DNA of 64,000 nucleotides from Phytophthora colocasiae (lineage: Eukaryota; Oomycota; Peronosporomycetes; Peronosporales; Peronosporaceae): positions 930,001-994,000 of the forward strand of contig JAGKQI010000093.1 of NCBI GenBank assembly GCA_018806915.1. Direction: 5' to 3'. The translations under genes and the position numbers were made by a program. A model generated the notes under the pieces. It worked only from the letters and a program-made list of their open reading frames with translations. It was not told where the DNA came from and searched no databases. Every line of letters begins with the position of its first letter. The first letter of the stretch is position 1. This document shows positions 11,564 through 24,196 of this stretch, piece after piece.

Positions 11564-11889
11564 AGCAGCTTCACCGATGAGGAGAATTACTTTGTTTCAG
11601 TATGCATTTTGGTAAAGCACTTCGAGTCAGTGACAAATCGTGCCATGAAGTGTATCCACCTCGAGTGCAATCATTGATGCAGTCTACTGATCAGGTCACT
11701 CATTTGCACTTTGTATAGAACAGAAAACGCACGAATAATTAGCCTGCTGATTGCGATACCTGTAGGGGTGACACCCGTTCCTATCTACCTCATTTTTGTA
11801 TGGGAAGTTTTAGTGTCTAGTTTTCTGAAATCGAGAATGTCTACGACTCACAAAAAAGAACGCGGCAGCCCTGGCACTGTTCAGAGCCT

Positions 11890-12066
11890 GGCTATGCTGT
11901 GTCGCATAATGCAGCTTTAGCCTGCTGCAAATGGCTTGTTATGCAGCATTGCGACTGTTTAGGATTGTCTATGGTCAACTGCACTCGTCCTTACCCGAAC
12001 ACCATTCCCTACCCAATCCCTTTATATACAAACGTCAAGTCTAATTATGCTGCATATGCAGCATAA
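11890..12066. promoter_or_regulatory. Right subterminal repeats of piggyBac 1
   Basis: Contains CATAATGCAGC near 11905, TTATGCAGCATT near 11940 and TTATGCTGCATATGCAGCAT near 12047-12066, the same core as the left end. The stretch 11564-11890 between the DOT1-like gene start and these repeats holds no gene I can support; it is presumably that gene's promoter. Confidence 0.6.
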
Positions 12067-12082
12067 AAAATCAAAATCGGCT

Positions 12083-12096
12083 CCGGTTTGGAGGGG
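12083..12096 (-). repeat. piggyBac 1 right TIR
   Basis: CCGGTTTGGAGGGG, a perfect inverted match to 6626-6639, directly before TTAA. Confidence 0.95.
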
Positions 12097-12214
12097 TTAA
12101 GTTAAGTATACTTATTTAAATAAGTATAATTAAATCAAATATAACTAAATTAACTGCAAAATAGCGTAAGATGAGAACTGTTATTGAATCTGGCATAAGC
12201 CAATTATGGACCTC
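12097..12214 (-). repeat. Probable continuation of Gypsy LTR right of the piggyBac
   Basis: Begins with the second TTAA target copy (12097-12100). It is AT-rich and contains a perfect 22-bp palindrome at 12107-12128 centred on TTTAAA, in keeping with the hairpin-rich Gypsy sequence. No clear LTR end is visible; a CA near 12156-12157 is one candidate. The assignment rests on position only. Confidence 0.35.
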
Positions 12215-13665
12215 CTAAAACTCCTCATGACCCAGCGAATTCAGCACAGCATCAAAAATGTATACGACTGTCTTCTCATAGTTCTCAATGACCATCTCGG
12301 TGGTCTGCCCCACAGCTTTAGCCGAATCAGTGAAGTGATCGTTAGTGTCCGTAAGACTAGGTGTCATTCGAGCACAGGCACGGAATATTGTGGCATTGTG
12401 TGGGCTGTCTTCAGCTGGCTCGAACACACACCTGCCATTGTATTCCAGGCATGGAATTGTTAGGACTCTGACAGCCAGGGACGAATTTAATATCAACGTA
12501 CCATCCTGTCTGGTGAACTCGCATGGAGGAATCTTCGTCCGAGCACAGTCCGTCACACTCCCATACGAACGTCAACTTGTTCGCTTCGTAATACCTCCGA
12601 ACCGCAATGTTGCACAACGTCTGTGTGGATCCGCAAGGATGCAATGCCCAAACAATTCATTGCCTTGGGTTTGAAGGGCCTGTTTGGCATTGATGAGCGT
12701 TAATAGCCACATCAGGTCAACAACGACGATCCCATTCGTACCATGTGAAAGTCTTCGTGGCCGTTCGACCCCGACAGAAAGTCCCAAGCGTGGTCTCCAA
12801 TCCGTAGAAGGCTACATGGTATCAGTCTACTCTCTACAAACTGCAGGCACATCCGAGGTCCGCATTCTTCGGTAGTCTCCATCTCCATGTTCATTTTTCT
12901 TTTGCCCACAAGACTTGGAGCTGGCATGCAGGGTTGTTGTAGCAACATATTACCGACACCACTGCTGTAGGACGACGAAATGTTCTGAAATAGTTCTCTG
13001 TAGAGATCTTTTGATGCTGGCGGGCTCTGCGTCAGATTCGCCGCGGAACACTCAGACGCTATCCCCATTTTCTGCAAAGTACCAGTCATCACGCAACATA
13101 TAAGCACCACCACGGAAACAAAACTCTATGACTTACACTCAAATCGGGCGTTTTGTTCAGCGTTCGCTGCATGGCCTTGACCGACTTGACCTGTTCCCGA
13201 ACGAGCTGTCGAAGTCGAGCGTTCTCACCCACTGCTTTTTGACGTTCAGTCATAAGCTGATTGGAGATGTGCTTCCAGAACTGTCCCGTGTCTGGTTGTT
13301 CATCACTCGATGATTTGTTTAGAACCTTGAGCTTCTTCTCGAGCTCCGACGCTACAGCTCGGAGATGGTCTAGCTCATGTTTGCGCCGTTTCCGCTTTGG
13401 TTTTGCAGCAGTCGGCGCCGAAGTCTCTGTGATTGATACAATGTCAACGCTGCGTTTACTTTTGGCTGCTGGAGGAGAAGAAGAAGAGGAGTTATTGCTC
13501 TCAGACTGGTTGCCGTCCGAGGCCATCAAGACACCGGCGTCTTCGTCTGACGTCAGCGACTCCATGAAATCCTCAAACGCTTGCTCCGACGACAGAACAT
13601 CCGCATTGAGCACGACATTCACTGAAGGTCCTGGCACACTGTCCTTTGTGCTGTTTGCATCTATC
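12215..13665 (-). pseudogene. Coiled-coil/bZIP-like regulator, copy 1, main part (interrupted by Copia)
   Basis: Continues from the start exon at 24577-24529 across the Copia insertion. The part nearest the insertion carries a basic stretch (KPKRKRRKHELDHLRAVASE) leading into a Leu-rich coiled coil, as in bZIP-like proteins. Introns fit GT-AG at 13136-13072 and 12501-12432, with another near 12727-12680. The C-terminal half (SKDLYRELFQNI, GPRMCLQFVESRLIP, TGW joined to CVFEPAED) resembles the START-like second half of oomycete M96/bZIP-type proteins. The paralogue at 24880-26433 aligns throughout. Near 12640 this copy is ten bases shorter than the paralogue, which shifts the frame. The stop is at about 12215. 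The role is presumably transcriptional regulation; the ligand is unknown. Confidence 0.7.
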
Positions 13666-13997
13666 TGTTGGAATTCGTATTGATCTGGCCTAAAACAGTA
13701 AGGAGCTGTTGCTAGCGGTAAAAGGACCAGCGACAGCGGAGAGAAGACCAGCAGCAGCGGAACCAGCAGCAGTGTGTCCAGCGGGAGCGGCAACTAGGAC
13801 GTTGGGGAAGCTACGGGTGAGAACGCTGGAGAAGATGAAGCACAGGCCGTACATGTAGCACCTGAAGGAACGAGCTGAGCTCGTTGAGATTGCTAGCAGA
13901 ACAGAGAGGAACAAGGCTAACAATCAATCTATCAGTCTTTCATTTCCTTTGAGGTGCACAAGTCAAACTACTGGCCTAACCGATCCACTTCCCAACA
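13666..13997 (+). repeat. Copia LTR 1
   Basis: 332 bp, ends TGTTGG...CCAACA, preceded by target copy CTATC. Confidence 0.95.
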
Positions 13998-14013
13998 GGG
14001 TTATGAGCCCAAG
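13998..14013 (+). other. Copia primer-binding site, copy 1
   Basis: GGGTTATGAGCCCAAG follows the LTR directly. It is complementary to the anticodon arm of initiator methionine tRNA (GGGCTCATAACCC) rather than to a tRNA 3' end. Priming from an internal tRNA fragment is established for Drosophila copia. The same sequence is at 19257-19272, and a near match is at 60355-60370. Confidence 0.7.
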
Positions 14014-14047
14014 CCCTGGCTTTCCCGCCCAACGGAACGAGTCTAAG

Positions 14048-17000
14048 ATGTCCAAGCCGATGAAGTACACGTCAGAAGGCATCCCAAAGAACTGGGATGG
14101 GAAGGACTGGCAGACGTATAAGTGGGCCATGAGGACAGTGTTCAAGGAACAAGATTTGTTAAAGATCGTAGACCGACAGCTGACGAAGTCAATGCTCTCC
14201 ACCGAAGAGACTGAGGCTGACTTTGACAAGAAGCAGACAAAGATCTTGAGGATGATCGGTACATCAGTGCCACCAGAGATCTTACACCAAATCCGGACGG
14301 CGGAGGTCGGATCGGATATGTGGGACGCTCTGTGTGATTTATTCGAGAACAAAGTGAACAAGACAGTCAAGGTTCATACAATCCGTCGACTAGTGACAGA
14401 GTTGTGGAACACAAAACTTTTACCTGGTGGCGATGCAAATCTACACCTCTGTAAGATGTTCAACTTGCGCACTGAGCTGGTGAATATGCAGTACACTCTC
14501 GAAGATGTCGACATGGTCGAAATGTTGCTCGAGAGTCTGCCTGAGCTAGCGGAGTTCGAGACTTTGAAGTCGTCAGTTCGCTATGGAGCCGATACTAGTG
14601 TATACACACCTACCAAGGTCCGTGAACTCATAACGAGCAGCAGCATCACGTCAGACTGAGTTTCACGGTAAGCGTGGGACTGGAACGGGGCAGAATATGA
14701 GTCAGAAAAGCGCTGGAAACAAAGCTGGTGCTAAAGGAAAGCCCGAAAATCAGCAACAGCAGAAGCTTACCCTTGGGTCCAAAGGATATAAGGAGGGTAG
14801 GAAGTGTTACGCGTGTGGTAGTGGAGACCATATCAGAGCTAACTGCCCACAGAAGTCGAAACAGAACGCCATCAGTGCAGGGGACAATGACCAGAAGCAG
14901 AAACAGCGAGGTCTCTGTACGCTTCGACGCACAAACGCGATCACCAAGATCCCACGTCATGACGAAGTATCAGGACAAGGAGTGGTGACTGGCGTGCTGG
15001 ATGCGGAGCCCAACACGGTTTTTAGTGTTGATTCAAGTGGTCAAGTTCTGGATGTGACAGAAAAAGAGTGCGAAGCTGTCGAGGACAGTACCGTTGGTTG
15101 GTGGTATTTTGATACGGCGTCGAACGCCCATGTGACCGGAAATCGCGCTCAATACGTGAGTTTCACTGAAGATACAACAACCAGCCAAAGTGTGCATGGT
15201 GTCACACCGAACTTAGCATCCAAGATTGCCGGAGTTGGAACTGTTGCTGTGAAAACGTGGGTGGATGGTGTGGAGAAAGTGTTCCACATCGAAGATGTAT
15301 GCTACGTCCCAGACGCGGAGTATGGGTTGTTTTCACCTGGACTTGCACTTAAACAAGGATTTGATTTCAAACAAGAGCATGCGACAATGAACTTTCGAGT
15401 ACTGCTAAGAGGCGAAGAGGTGGCGATCACTACACCGCATGACTCAACGTGGGGCTTCATTGCCGAGTTTACAGCGTCAAAGGAGCAGGCGGAACGTTCA
15501 GGCCCACCAATATGCAATTTCACTGCAGCTGAAGGTGTTGCTCCGTTGAAGACGTGGCATGAGAGACTAGGCCATACATGTCCCTCAGTACCTGAAGACC
15601 ATGGTTGATCAAGGACTCGTCAAAGCGAATGATGCTTAGCCAAAGACAACAGAACCAGGCATGTGATGCCTGGTCACGTTGGCAAGCAGAAGCGAGCCTG
15701 TCGCAGGAAGAAGCTCAACCGCAAAACGCGAGTGCCGAATCAACTTGTATACGCAGACCTACTGATACCAAGTGAGGGTAATGGTACTCGTTACGAGGCG
15801 GTACTGATTATCATGGACGGACACTCAAGGTTCGTCACGATGCATCTGCTAAAGAGCAAGACGGCTGAGGAGGTAAACGCTCGCATCAAGGAGTACGTGG
15901 CCTGGGCGGAACGTCAAGCTCGACGTAGCCAGACTGACGGTGAAGCAGAGATCAAGTACCCTGTTCGACAAATTCTAACGGACAAAGGCGGTGAGTTCGT
16001 AAACTCGATGATAGCGAGCTGGTACGCGAGCAAAGGCATCGAGCACGTAAAAGTGGGGCCGAAAAGCTCTCAGTTGAACTTGTGTGAGCGCGCGCACCAG
16101 TCAATCGTGGAAATGACCAAGTCAATGATGCATCACGCAGGTTTCCCACGTTCATTGTGGCCTGAAGCCCTTCGAAACGCTATCTACGTGAAAAACCGGG
16201 TATACAACAAAGGCACGAACGCTATCCCATTCGAACAAATGTTTGGGAGCAAACCAGACATTCATCATATCAGGACATTTGGGTCGTTGGCGTACGTGCA
16301 CGTCCCCGTAGCACCGGGGAGGCGCAAATATCACGATAACGTCAAACTGGGTTTCGTGCTGGGCTATGCCGAAGATGTTGTTGGATGCAAGGTGTATTTC
16401 CCCGGTGAACACACTGCAAAGTTCGTGCCTGACTTGCGAGTGTCCGAGGACGTCATGTATCGCGATCGTCATACTGTTGATTTGAATGAACCTGATCTGG
16501 AGTCGCTAGTTTTCACAAGAATCTCTGGAAATGTTATCTGTGGTACAAGTGACGATGAAGAAATGGGCACAGCTATAAGTGAGGGTGAACATGAATCTAC
16601 GCGCAGAGAAAGCGTATTCGAGCCTCCAGTTAGTAACGAGACCATGATGTTGGATAACACCTGTGAACTCGAAGAAGGCGCAAGAGTTGAATCAAGTCTC
16701 GGTGAAGTGGACGACCCAAGAGAGTGTATACGGAGACAGGCTGTGAAATGTTGGCTGGTTTAGCTGATACCGGTGGAATTGAAACCGAGTCCGTAGTTGG
16801 AGTACACGGGTCTGTTCTGAGTGAGCAAGAAGATGCAGAGATCTACAGTGAAGCTGCCGAACTTAACAGTGTTCAAGATGACCCATGCTCAGGTAACGAT
16901 CAGGACCAGGACTTCAACACAGAAATAGATGATACATTCACAGTAGCCAGTGTATATGCTCCGGTAAGTGAAAGAAACTGCAGTATCATGGAGGACATGG

Positions 17001-18884
17001 TGGCAGAGTATGACGGTGATCTGGGTGAGTCAAGCACCGGCCAAATGGAGTCGGAAACCGAAACCGGGGGCGAAACTCCAAGACTCACAACTAAACGTAT
17101 TCACCGCGATGAAACGCCCTCTGAAGAAGAGCGAGTAGAGCGCGCAGCAGATAAAACGACACCAAAAAGAACCCGCACTGGACTCAGAGAAGCGCACGAG
17201 CGTCGTCGACCGGGTTACCTGGACGACTACGTTGTGAACGCGTTGCAGAATACAAACCGAGTTCTCGATGTAAATGGCAAACCTATTCGAGCAAGCGATG
17301 TGAAGATCCCACGCAACCATCGTGAAGCCATGCGATCCAAGTTTGCAGATTTCTGGAGACTTGCAGAATTGGAAGAGATGGCAGCACTCAAGGCCAAGGG
17401 AGTCCTCAAAGAAATTCCTGGCTCGGAAATGCCCAAGGATGCTCGTGCCATTAACACAATGTGGGTCTACGCGCTAAAGTCCGACCACCAGGGGTACATT
17501 ATCCGGTTTAAAGGACGGACTGTGGCGCTGGGGAACCACCAGAGGGCCTGGAATTGATTTCCAAGAAACGTTTTCTCCTGTAGCGAGAATGTCTTCGTTT
17601 CGGCTGTTACTGGCACTTGCCGCAGCGTTGAATTTGCTGGTATTCGGTGGAGACATCAACACAGCTTACCTGAACGCGTGGCTCAACATTCCTCAATATG
17701 TGAGATCTATACCAGGTTTTCCGTGTGATATCGATGGCCACGTGTATATGGTGATGCGAGCACTGTATGGACTAAGACAGTCTGGACGCGAATGGAATTC
17801 GGAGCTAAATCAGTGGATGCTGAATCGCGGATTCCAGAGATCGCTGACTGAGCCATGCCTGTATTTCCTACTTGAAGCTGATACAATCGCCTACGTGCTT
17901 ATTTACGTCGATGATATTCTCGTGGCAACAAACCATGAAGACTTCAAGGTGAAGCTCTTCAGCGATCTGAACGAAGTGTATGGAATCAAGGACCAGGGGC
18001 TTCTATCTCAGTACTTGGGAATTGAAGTCAGTCAGACAAGTACGCATATTACTATCCGACAAGAAAAGTATGCACGCGAGATACTACAGAAGTTCGGGTT
18101 CGATGGTGCGCATGCAGTTGGAAATCCCATGGAAACTAACGCGCGACTAGTACCTGTTCAGGATGATGGAGAAAACGATACCAGTTTTCCCTATCGCGAG
18201 GCGATCGGAATGGTGATGTATCTGGCGACTAGCACCAGGCCGGATTTAGCATTTGTCGTGAGCCAGCTGAGCCGCTTCGTGGCAAAACCCTCAACGAAGC
18301 ACGTCGGAACCTTGAAGCGCGTGCTTCGATACCTGGTAGGGACAGTCGACTATGGAATTTCCTACGAAAGAGCGGAACATGTCGACGGTGACGTCGTGCT
18401 TAACGGTTATTGTGACAGCGACTGGGCCAATGATCAAGAATCTCGCAAGAGTACAACGGGATTCGTCTTCACACTTGCCGGTGGCGCAGTTTCCTGGATG
18501 TCAAGAAAGCAAAGCATCGTGGCCTTGTCGACGGCAGAGGCGGAATACATCGCAGCATGTGAAGCAACGATGGAGGCTATCGCAGAAAGCAACATCCTAC
18601 AAGAGATTTTACCGAAGAAAGCTGTGGAATTAAAGCTGGGCATCGACAATCAAGCAGCGCTCATAATGGCTACAAATCCGACTTATAGTCGGCGCACAAG
18701 GCACATCGAGCTGCGTTGGCACTTCGTGCGAGAGCAAGTGGAAAAGGGAGCCATCCATTTGCACAAGATCAAAGGAAATGTTAATCCAGCAGACTTCTTC
18801 ACCAAACCTTTGGACAAAGTTCGGCTAAAGACCCTGTTGCACTTGATCGGGATTGGCAGCCAGAAGGACCTACAGCAACCGTAG
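14048..18884 (+). pseudogene. Copia Gag-Pol, array copy 1, frameshifted
   Basis: Order: Gag (start MSKPMKYTSEGIPKNW; a second ATG lies at 14003 inside the primer site), zinc knuckle CYACGSGDHIRANC near 14810, protease YFDTASNAHVTG near 15105, integrase with WHERLGHTCP near 15560 and QILTDKGGEFVNS near 15970, RT with the intact catalytic YVDD near 17905, and RNase H near 18400-18560 (YCDSDWANDQ, LSTAEAEYIA). Integrase before RT marks Ty1/Copia. Relative to array copy 2 it has one-base changes near 14607, 14633, 14880, 15583, 15627, 15670, 17545 and 17775. It also lacks 16 bp at about 16713. Each change breaks the frame, and at most of these sites copy 2 reads in frame. Confidence 0.92.
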
Positions 18885-18924
18885 TAGTTCTCTTGGTGAT
18901 CGAAGCTATGCTTCGAGAAGGGTG

Positions 18925-19256
18925 TGTTGGAATTCGTATTGATCTGGCCTAAAACAGTAAGGAGTTGTTGCTAGCGGTAAAAGGACCAGCGACAGCGGAG
19001 AGAAGACCAGCAGCAGCGGAACCAGCAGCAGTGTGTCCAGCGGGAGCGGCAACTAGGACGTTGGGGAAGCTACGGGTGAGAACGCTGGAGAAGATGAAGC
19101 ACAGGCCGTACATGTAGCACCTGAAGGAACGAGCTGAGCTCGTTGAGATTGCTAGCAGAACAGAGAGGAACAAGGCTAACAATCAATCTATCAGTCTTTC
19201 ATTTCCTTTGAGGTGCACAAGTCAAACTACTGGCCTAACCGATCCACTTCCCAACA
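18925..19256 (+). repeat. Copia LTR 2 (shared middle LTR)
   Basis: 332 bp. Differs from LTRs 1 and 3 at one position I could find. It is preceded by the polypurine-like GAGAAGGGTG and followed by the primer site. Confidence 0.95.
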
Positions 19257-19272
19257 GGGTTATGAGCCCAAG
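19257..19272 (+). other. Copia primer-binding site, copy 2
   Basis: Identical to the site at 13998-14013, directly after the middle LTR. Confidence 0.7.
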
Positions 19273-19306
19273 CCCTGGCTTTCCCGCCCAACGGAACGAG
19301 TCTAAG

Positions 19307-22300
19307 ATGTCCAAGCCGATGAAGTACACGTCAGAAGGCATCCCAAAGAACTGGGATGGGAAGGACTGGCAGACGTATAAGTGGGCCATGAGGACAGTGT
19401 TCAAGGAACAAGATTTGTTAAAGATCGTAGACCGACAGCTGACGAAGTCAATGCTCTCCACCGAAGAGACTGAGGCTGACTTTGACAAGAAGCAGACAAA
19501 GATCTTGAGGATGATCGGTACATCAGTGCCACCAGAGATCTTACACCAAATCCGGACGGCGGAGGTCGGATCGGATATGTGGGACGCTCTGTGTGATTTA
19601 TTCGAGAACAAAGTGAACAAGACAGTCAAGGTTCATACAATCCGTCGACTAGTGACAGAGTTGTGGAACACAAAACTTTTACCTGGTGGCGATGCAAATC
19701 TACACCTCTGTAAGATGTTCAACTTGCGCACTGAGCTGGTGAATATGCAGTACACTCTCGAAGATGTCGACATGGTCGAAATGTTGCTCGAGAGTCTGCC
19801 TGAGCTAGCGGAGTTCGAGACTTTGAAGTCGTCAGTTCGCTATGGAGCCGATACTAGTGTATACACACTCCACCAAGGTCCGTGAACTCATACGAGCAGC
19901 AGCATCACGTCAGACTGAGTTTCACGGTAAGCGTGGGACTGGAACGGGGCAGAATATGAGTCAGAAAAGCGCTGGAAACAAAGCTGGTGCTAAAGGAAAG
20001 CCCGAAAATCAGCAACAGCAGAAGCTTACCCTTGGGTCCAAAGGATATAAGGAGGGTAGGAAGTGTTACGCGTGTGGTAGTGGAGACCATATCAGAGCTA
20101 ACTGCCCACAGAAGTCGAAACAGAACGCCATCAGTGCAGGGACAATGACCAGAAGCAGAAACAGCGAGGTCTCTGTACGCTTCGACGCACAAACGCGATC
20201 ACCAAGATCCCACGTCATGACGAAGTATCAGGACAAGGAGTGGTGACTGGCGTGCTGGATGCGGAGCCCAACACGGTTTTTAGTGTTGATTCAAGTGGTC
20301 AAGTTCTGGATGTGACAGAAAAAGAGTGCGAAGCTGTCGAGGACAGTACCGTTGGTTGGTGGTATTTTGATACGGCGTCGAACGCCCATGTGACCGGAAA
20401 TCGCGCTCAATACGTGAGTTTCACTGAAGATACAACAACCAGCCAAAGTGTGCATGGTGTCACACCGAACTTAGCATCCAAGATTGCCGGAGTTGGAACT
20501 GTTGCTGTGAAAACGTGGGTGGATGGTGTGGAGAAAGTGTTCCACATCGAAGATGTATGCTACGTCCCAGACGCGGAGTATGGGTTGTTTTCACCTGGAC
20601 TTGCACTTAAACAAGGATTTGATTTCAAACAAGAGCATGCGACAAATGAACTTTCGAGTACTGCTAAGAGGCGAAGAGGTGGCGATCACTACACCGCATG
20701 ACTCAACGTGGGGCTTCATTGCCGAGTTTACAGCGTCAAAGGAGCAGGCGGAACGTTCAGGCCCACCAATATGCAATTTCACTGCAGCTGAAGGTGTTGC
20801 TCCGTTGAAGACGTGGCATGAGAGACTAGGCCATACATGTCCTCAGTACCTGAAGACCATGGTTGATCAAGGACTCGTCAAAGGAATGATGCTTAGCCAA
20901 AGACAACAGAACCAGGCATGTGATGCCTGTCACGTTGGCAAGCAGAAGCGAGCCCGTCGCAGGAAGAAGCTCAACCGCAAAACGCGAGTGCCGAATCAAC
21001 TTGTATACGCAGACCTACTGATACCAAGTGAGGGTAATGGTACTCGTTACGAGGCGGTACTGATTATCATGGACGGACACTCAAGGTTCGTCACGATGCA
21101 TCTGCTAAAGAGCAAGACGGCTGAGGAGGTAAACGCTCGCATCAAGGAGTACGTGGCCTGGGCGGAACGTCAAGCTCGACGTAGCCAGACTGACGGTGAA
21201 GCAGAGATCAAGTACCCTGTTCGACAAATTCTAACGGACAAAGGCGGTGAGTTCGTAAACTCGATGATAGCGAGCTGGTACGCGAGCAAAGGCATCGAGC
21301 ACGTAAAAGTGGGGCCGAAAAGCTCTCAGTTGAACTTGTGTGAGCGCGCGCACCAGTCAATCGTGGAAATGACCAAGTCAATGATGCATCACGCAGGTTT
21401 CCCACGTTCATTGTGGCCTGAAGCCCTTCGAAACGCTATCTACGTGAAAAACCGGGTATACAACAAAGGCACGAACGCTATCCCATTCGAACAAATGTTT
21501 GGGAGCAAACCAGACATTCATCATATCAGGACATTTGGGTCGTTGGCGTACGTGCACGTCCCCGTAGCACCGGGGAGGCGCAAATATCACGATAACGTCA
21601 AACTGGGTTTCGTGCTGGGCTATGCCGAAGATGTTGTTGGATGCAAGGTGTATTTCCCCGGTGAACACACTGCAAAGTTCGTGCCTGACTTGCGAGTGTC
21701 CGAGGACGTCATGTATCGCGATCGTCATACTGTTGATTTGAATGAACCTGATCTGGAGTCGCTAGTTTTCACAAGAATCTCTGGAAATGTTATCTGTGGT
21801 ACAAGTGACGATGAAGAAATGGGCACAGCTATAAGTGAGGGTGAACATGAATCTACGCGCAGAGAAAGCGTATTCGAGCCTCCAGTTAGTAACGAGACCA
21901 TGATGTTGGATAACACCTGTGAACTCGAAGAAGGCGCAAGAGTTGAATCAAGTCTCGGTGAAGTGGACGACAATGCACCCTCTAGCACCAAGAGAGTGTA
22001 TACGGAGACAGGCTGTGAAATGTTGGCTGGTTTAGCTGATACCGGTGGAATTGAAACCGAGTCCGTAGTTGGAGTACACGGGTCTGTTCTGAGTGAGCAA
22101 GAAGATGCAGAGATCTACAGTGAAGCTGCCGAACTTAACAGTGTTCAAGATGACCCATGCTCAGGTAACGATCAGGACCAGGACTTCAACACAGAAATAG
22201 ATGATACATTCACAGTAGCCAGTGTATATGCTCCGGTAAGTGAAAGAAACTGCAGTATCATGGAGGACATGGTGGCAGAGTATGACGGTGATCTGGGTGA

Positions 22301-24156
22301 GTCAAGCACCGGCCAAATGGAGTCGGAAACCGAAACCGGGGGCGAAACTCCAAGACTCACAACTAAACGTATTCACCGCGATGAAACGCCCTCTGAAGAA
22401 GAGCGAGTAGAGCGCGCAGCAGATAAAACGACACCAAAAAGAACCCGCACTGGACTCAGAGAAGCGCACGAGCGTCGTCGACCGGGTTACCTGGACGACT
22501 ACGTTGTGAACGCGTTGCAGAATACAAACCGAGTTCTCGATGTAAATGGCAAACCTATTCGAGCAAGCGATGTGAAGATCCCACGCAACCATCGTGAAGC
22601 CATGCGATCCAAGTTTGCAGATTTCTGGAGACTTGCAGAATTGGAAGAGATGGCAGCACTCAAGGCCAAGGGAGTCCTCAAAGAAATTCCTGGCTCGGAA
22701 ATGCCCAAGGATGCTCGTGCCATTAACACAATGTGGGTCTACGCGCTAAAGTCCGACCACCAGGGGTACATTATCCGGTTTAAAGGACGGACTGTGGCGC
22801 TGGGGAACCACCAGAGGCCTGGAATTGATTTCCAAGAAACGTTTTCTCCTGTAGCGAGAATGTCTTCGTTTCGGCTGTTACTGGCACTTGCCGCAGCGTT
22901 GAATTTGCTGGTATTCGGTGGAGACATCAACACAGCTTACCTGAACGCGTGGCTCAACATTCCTCAATATGTGAGATCTATACCAGGTTTTCCGTGTGAT
23001 ATCGATGGCCACGTGTATATGGTGATGCGAGCACTGTATGGACTAAAGACAGTCTGGACGCGAATGGAATTCGGAGCTAAATCAGTGGATGCTGAATCGC
23101 GGATTCCAGAGATCGCTGACTGAGCCATGCCTGTATTTCCTACTTGAAGCTGATACAATCGCCTACGTGCTTATTTACGTCGATGATATTCTCGTGGCAA
23201 CAAACCATGAAGACTTCAAGGTGAAGCTCTTCAGCGATCTGAACGAAGTGTATGGAATCAAGGACCAGGGGCTTCTATCTCAGTACTTGGGAATTGAAGT
23301 CAGTCAGACAAGTACGCATATTACTATCCGACAAGAAAAGTATGCACGCGAGATACTACAGAAGTTCGGGTTCGATGGTGCGCATGCAGTTGGAAATCCC
23401 ATGGAAACTAACGCGCGACTAGTACCTGTTCAGGATGATGGAGAAAACGATACCAGTTTTCCCTATCGCGAGGCGATCGGAATGGTGATGTATCTGGCGA
23501 CTAGCACCAGGCCGGATTTAGCATTTGTCGTGAGCCAGCTGAGCCGCTTCGTGGCAAAACCCTCAACGAAGCACGTCGGAACCTTGAAGCGCGTGCTTCG
23601 ATACCTGGTAGGGACAGTCGACTATGGAATTTCCTACGAAAGAGCGGAACATGTCGACGGTGACGTCGTGCTTAACGGTTATTGTGACAGCGACTGGGCC
23701 AATGATCAAGAATCTCGCAAGAGTACAACGGGATTCGTCTTCACACTTGCCGGTGGCGCAGTTTCCTGGATGTCAAGAAAGCAAAGCATCGTGGCCTTGT
23801 CGACGGTAGAGGCGGAATACATCGCAGCATGTGAAGCAACGATGGAGGCTATCGCAGAAAGCAACATCCTACAAGAGATTTTACCGAAGAAAGCTGTGGA
23901 ATTAAAGCTGGGCATCGACAATCAAGCAGCGCTCATAATGGCTACAAATCCGACTTATAGTCGGCGCACAAGGCACATCGAGCTGCGGTGGCACTTCTTC
24001 GCGAGAGCAAGTGGAAAAGGAGCCATCCATTTGCACAAGATCAAAGGAAATGTTAATCCAGCAGACTTCTTCACCAAACCTTTGGACAAAGTTCGGCTAA
24101 AGACCCTGTTGCACTTGATCGGGATTGGCAGCCAGAAGGACCTACAGCAACCGTAG
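19307..24156 (+). pseudogene. Copia Gag-Pol, array copy 2, frameshifted
   Basis: The same protein as copy 1 with a long open stretch (20640-23123) covering integrase and the N-terminal half of RT. Its own breaks are an extra base near 19868 in Gag, one base fewer than copy 1 in the GGGG run near 20140, an extra A near 20645, an extra A near 23047 just after RALYGLK in RT, and small changes near 23998 (RNase H end). The catalytic YVDD is at about 23180. Substitutions relative to copy 1 are very few (for example 23806 C to T, giving Val for Ala in the TAEAEY motif). Differences are mostly one-base indels in short runs, the pattern expected from residual long-read error. Confidence 0.92.
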
Positions 24157-24196
24157 TAGTTCTCTTGGTGATCGAAGCTATGCTTCGAGAAGGGTG

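Larger units (their letters stand above)
6626..12096. mobile_element. piggyBac-like DNA transposon 1 (5471 bp) with transposase and DOT1-like gene
   Basis: Both ends are defined. TTAA (6622-6625) precedes CCCCTCCAAACCGG (6626-6639), and CCGGTTTGGAGGGG (12083-12096) precedes TTAA (12097-12100). A TTAA target is the hallmark of piggyBac. Inside are a plus-strand piggyBac transposase gene (6979-10271) and a convergent minus-strand SANT plus DOT1-like gene (11563-10496). Subterminal TATGCTGCAT-type motifs lie at both ends. Both genes carry frameshifts, yet the ends are perfect. The element sits in what appears to be the LTR of the older Gypsy. Confidence 0.93.
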
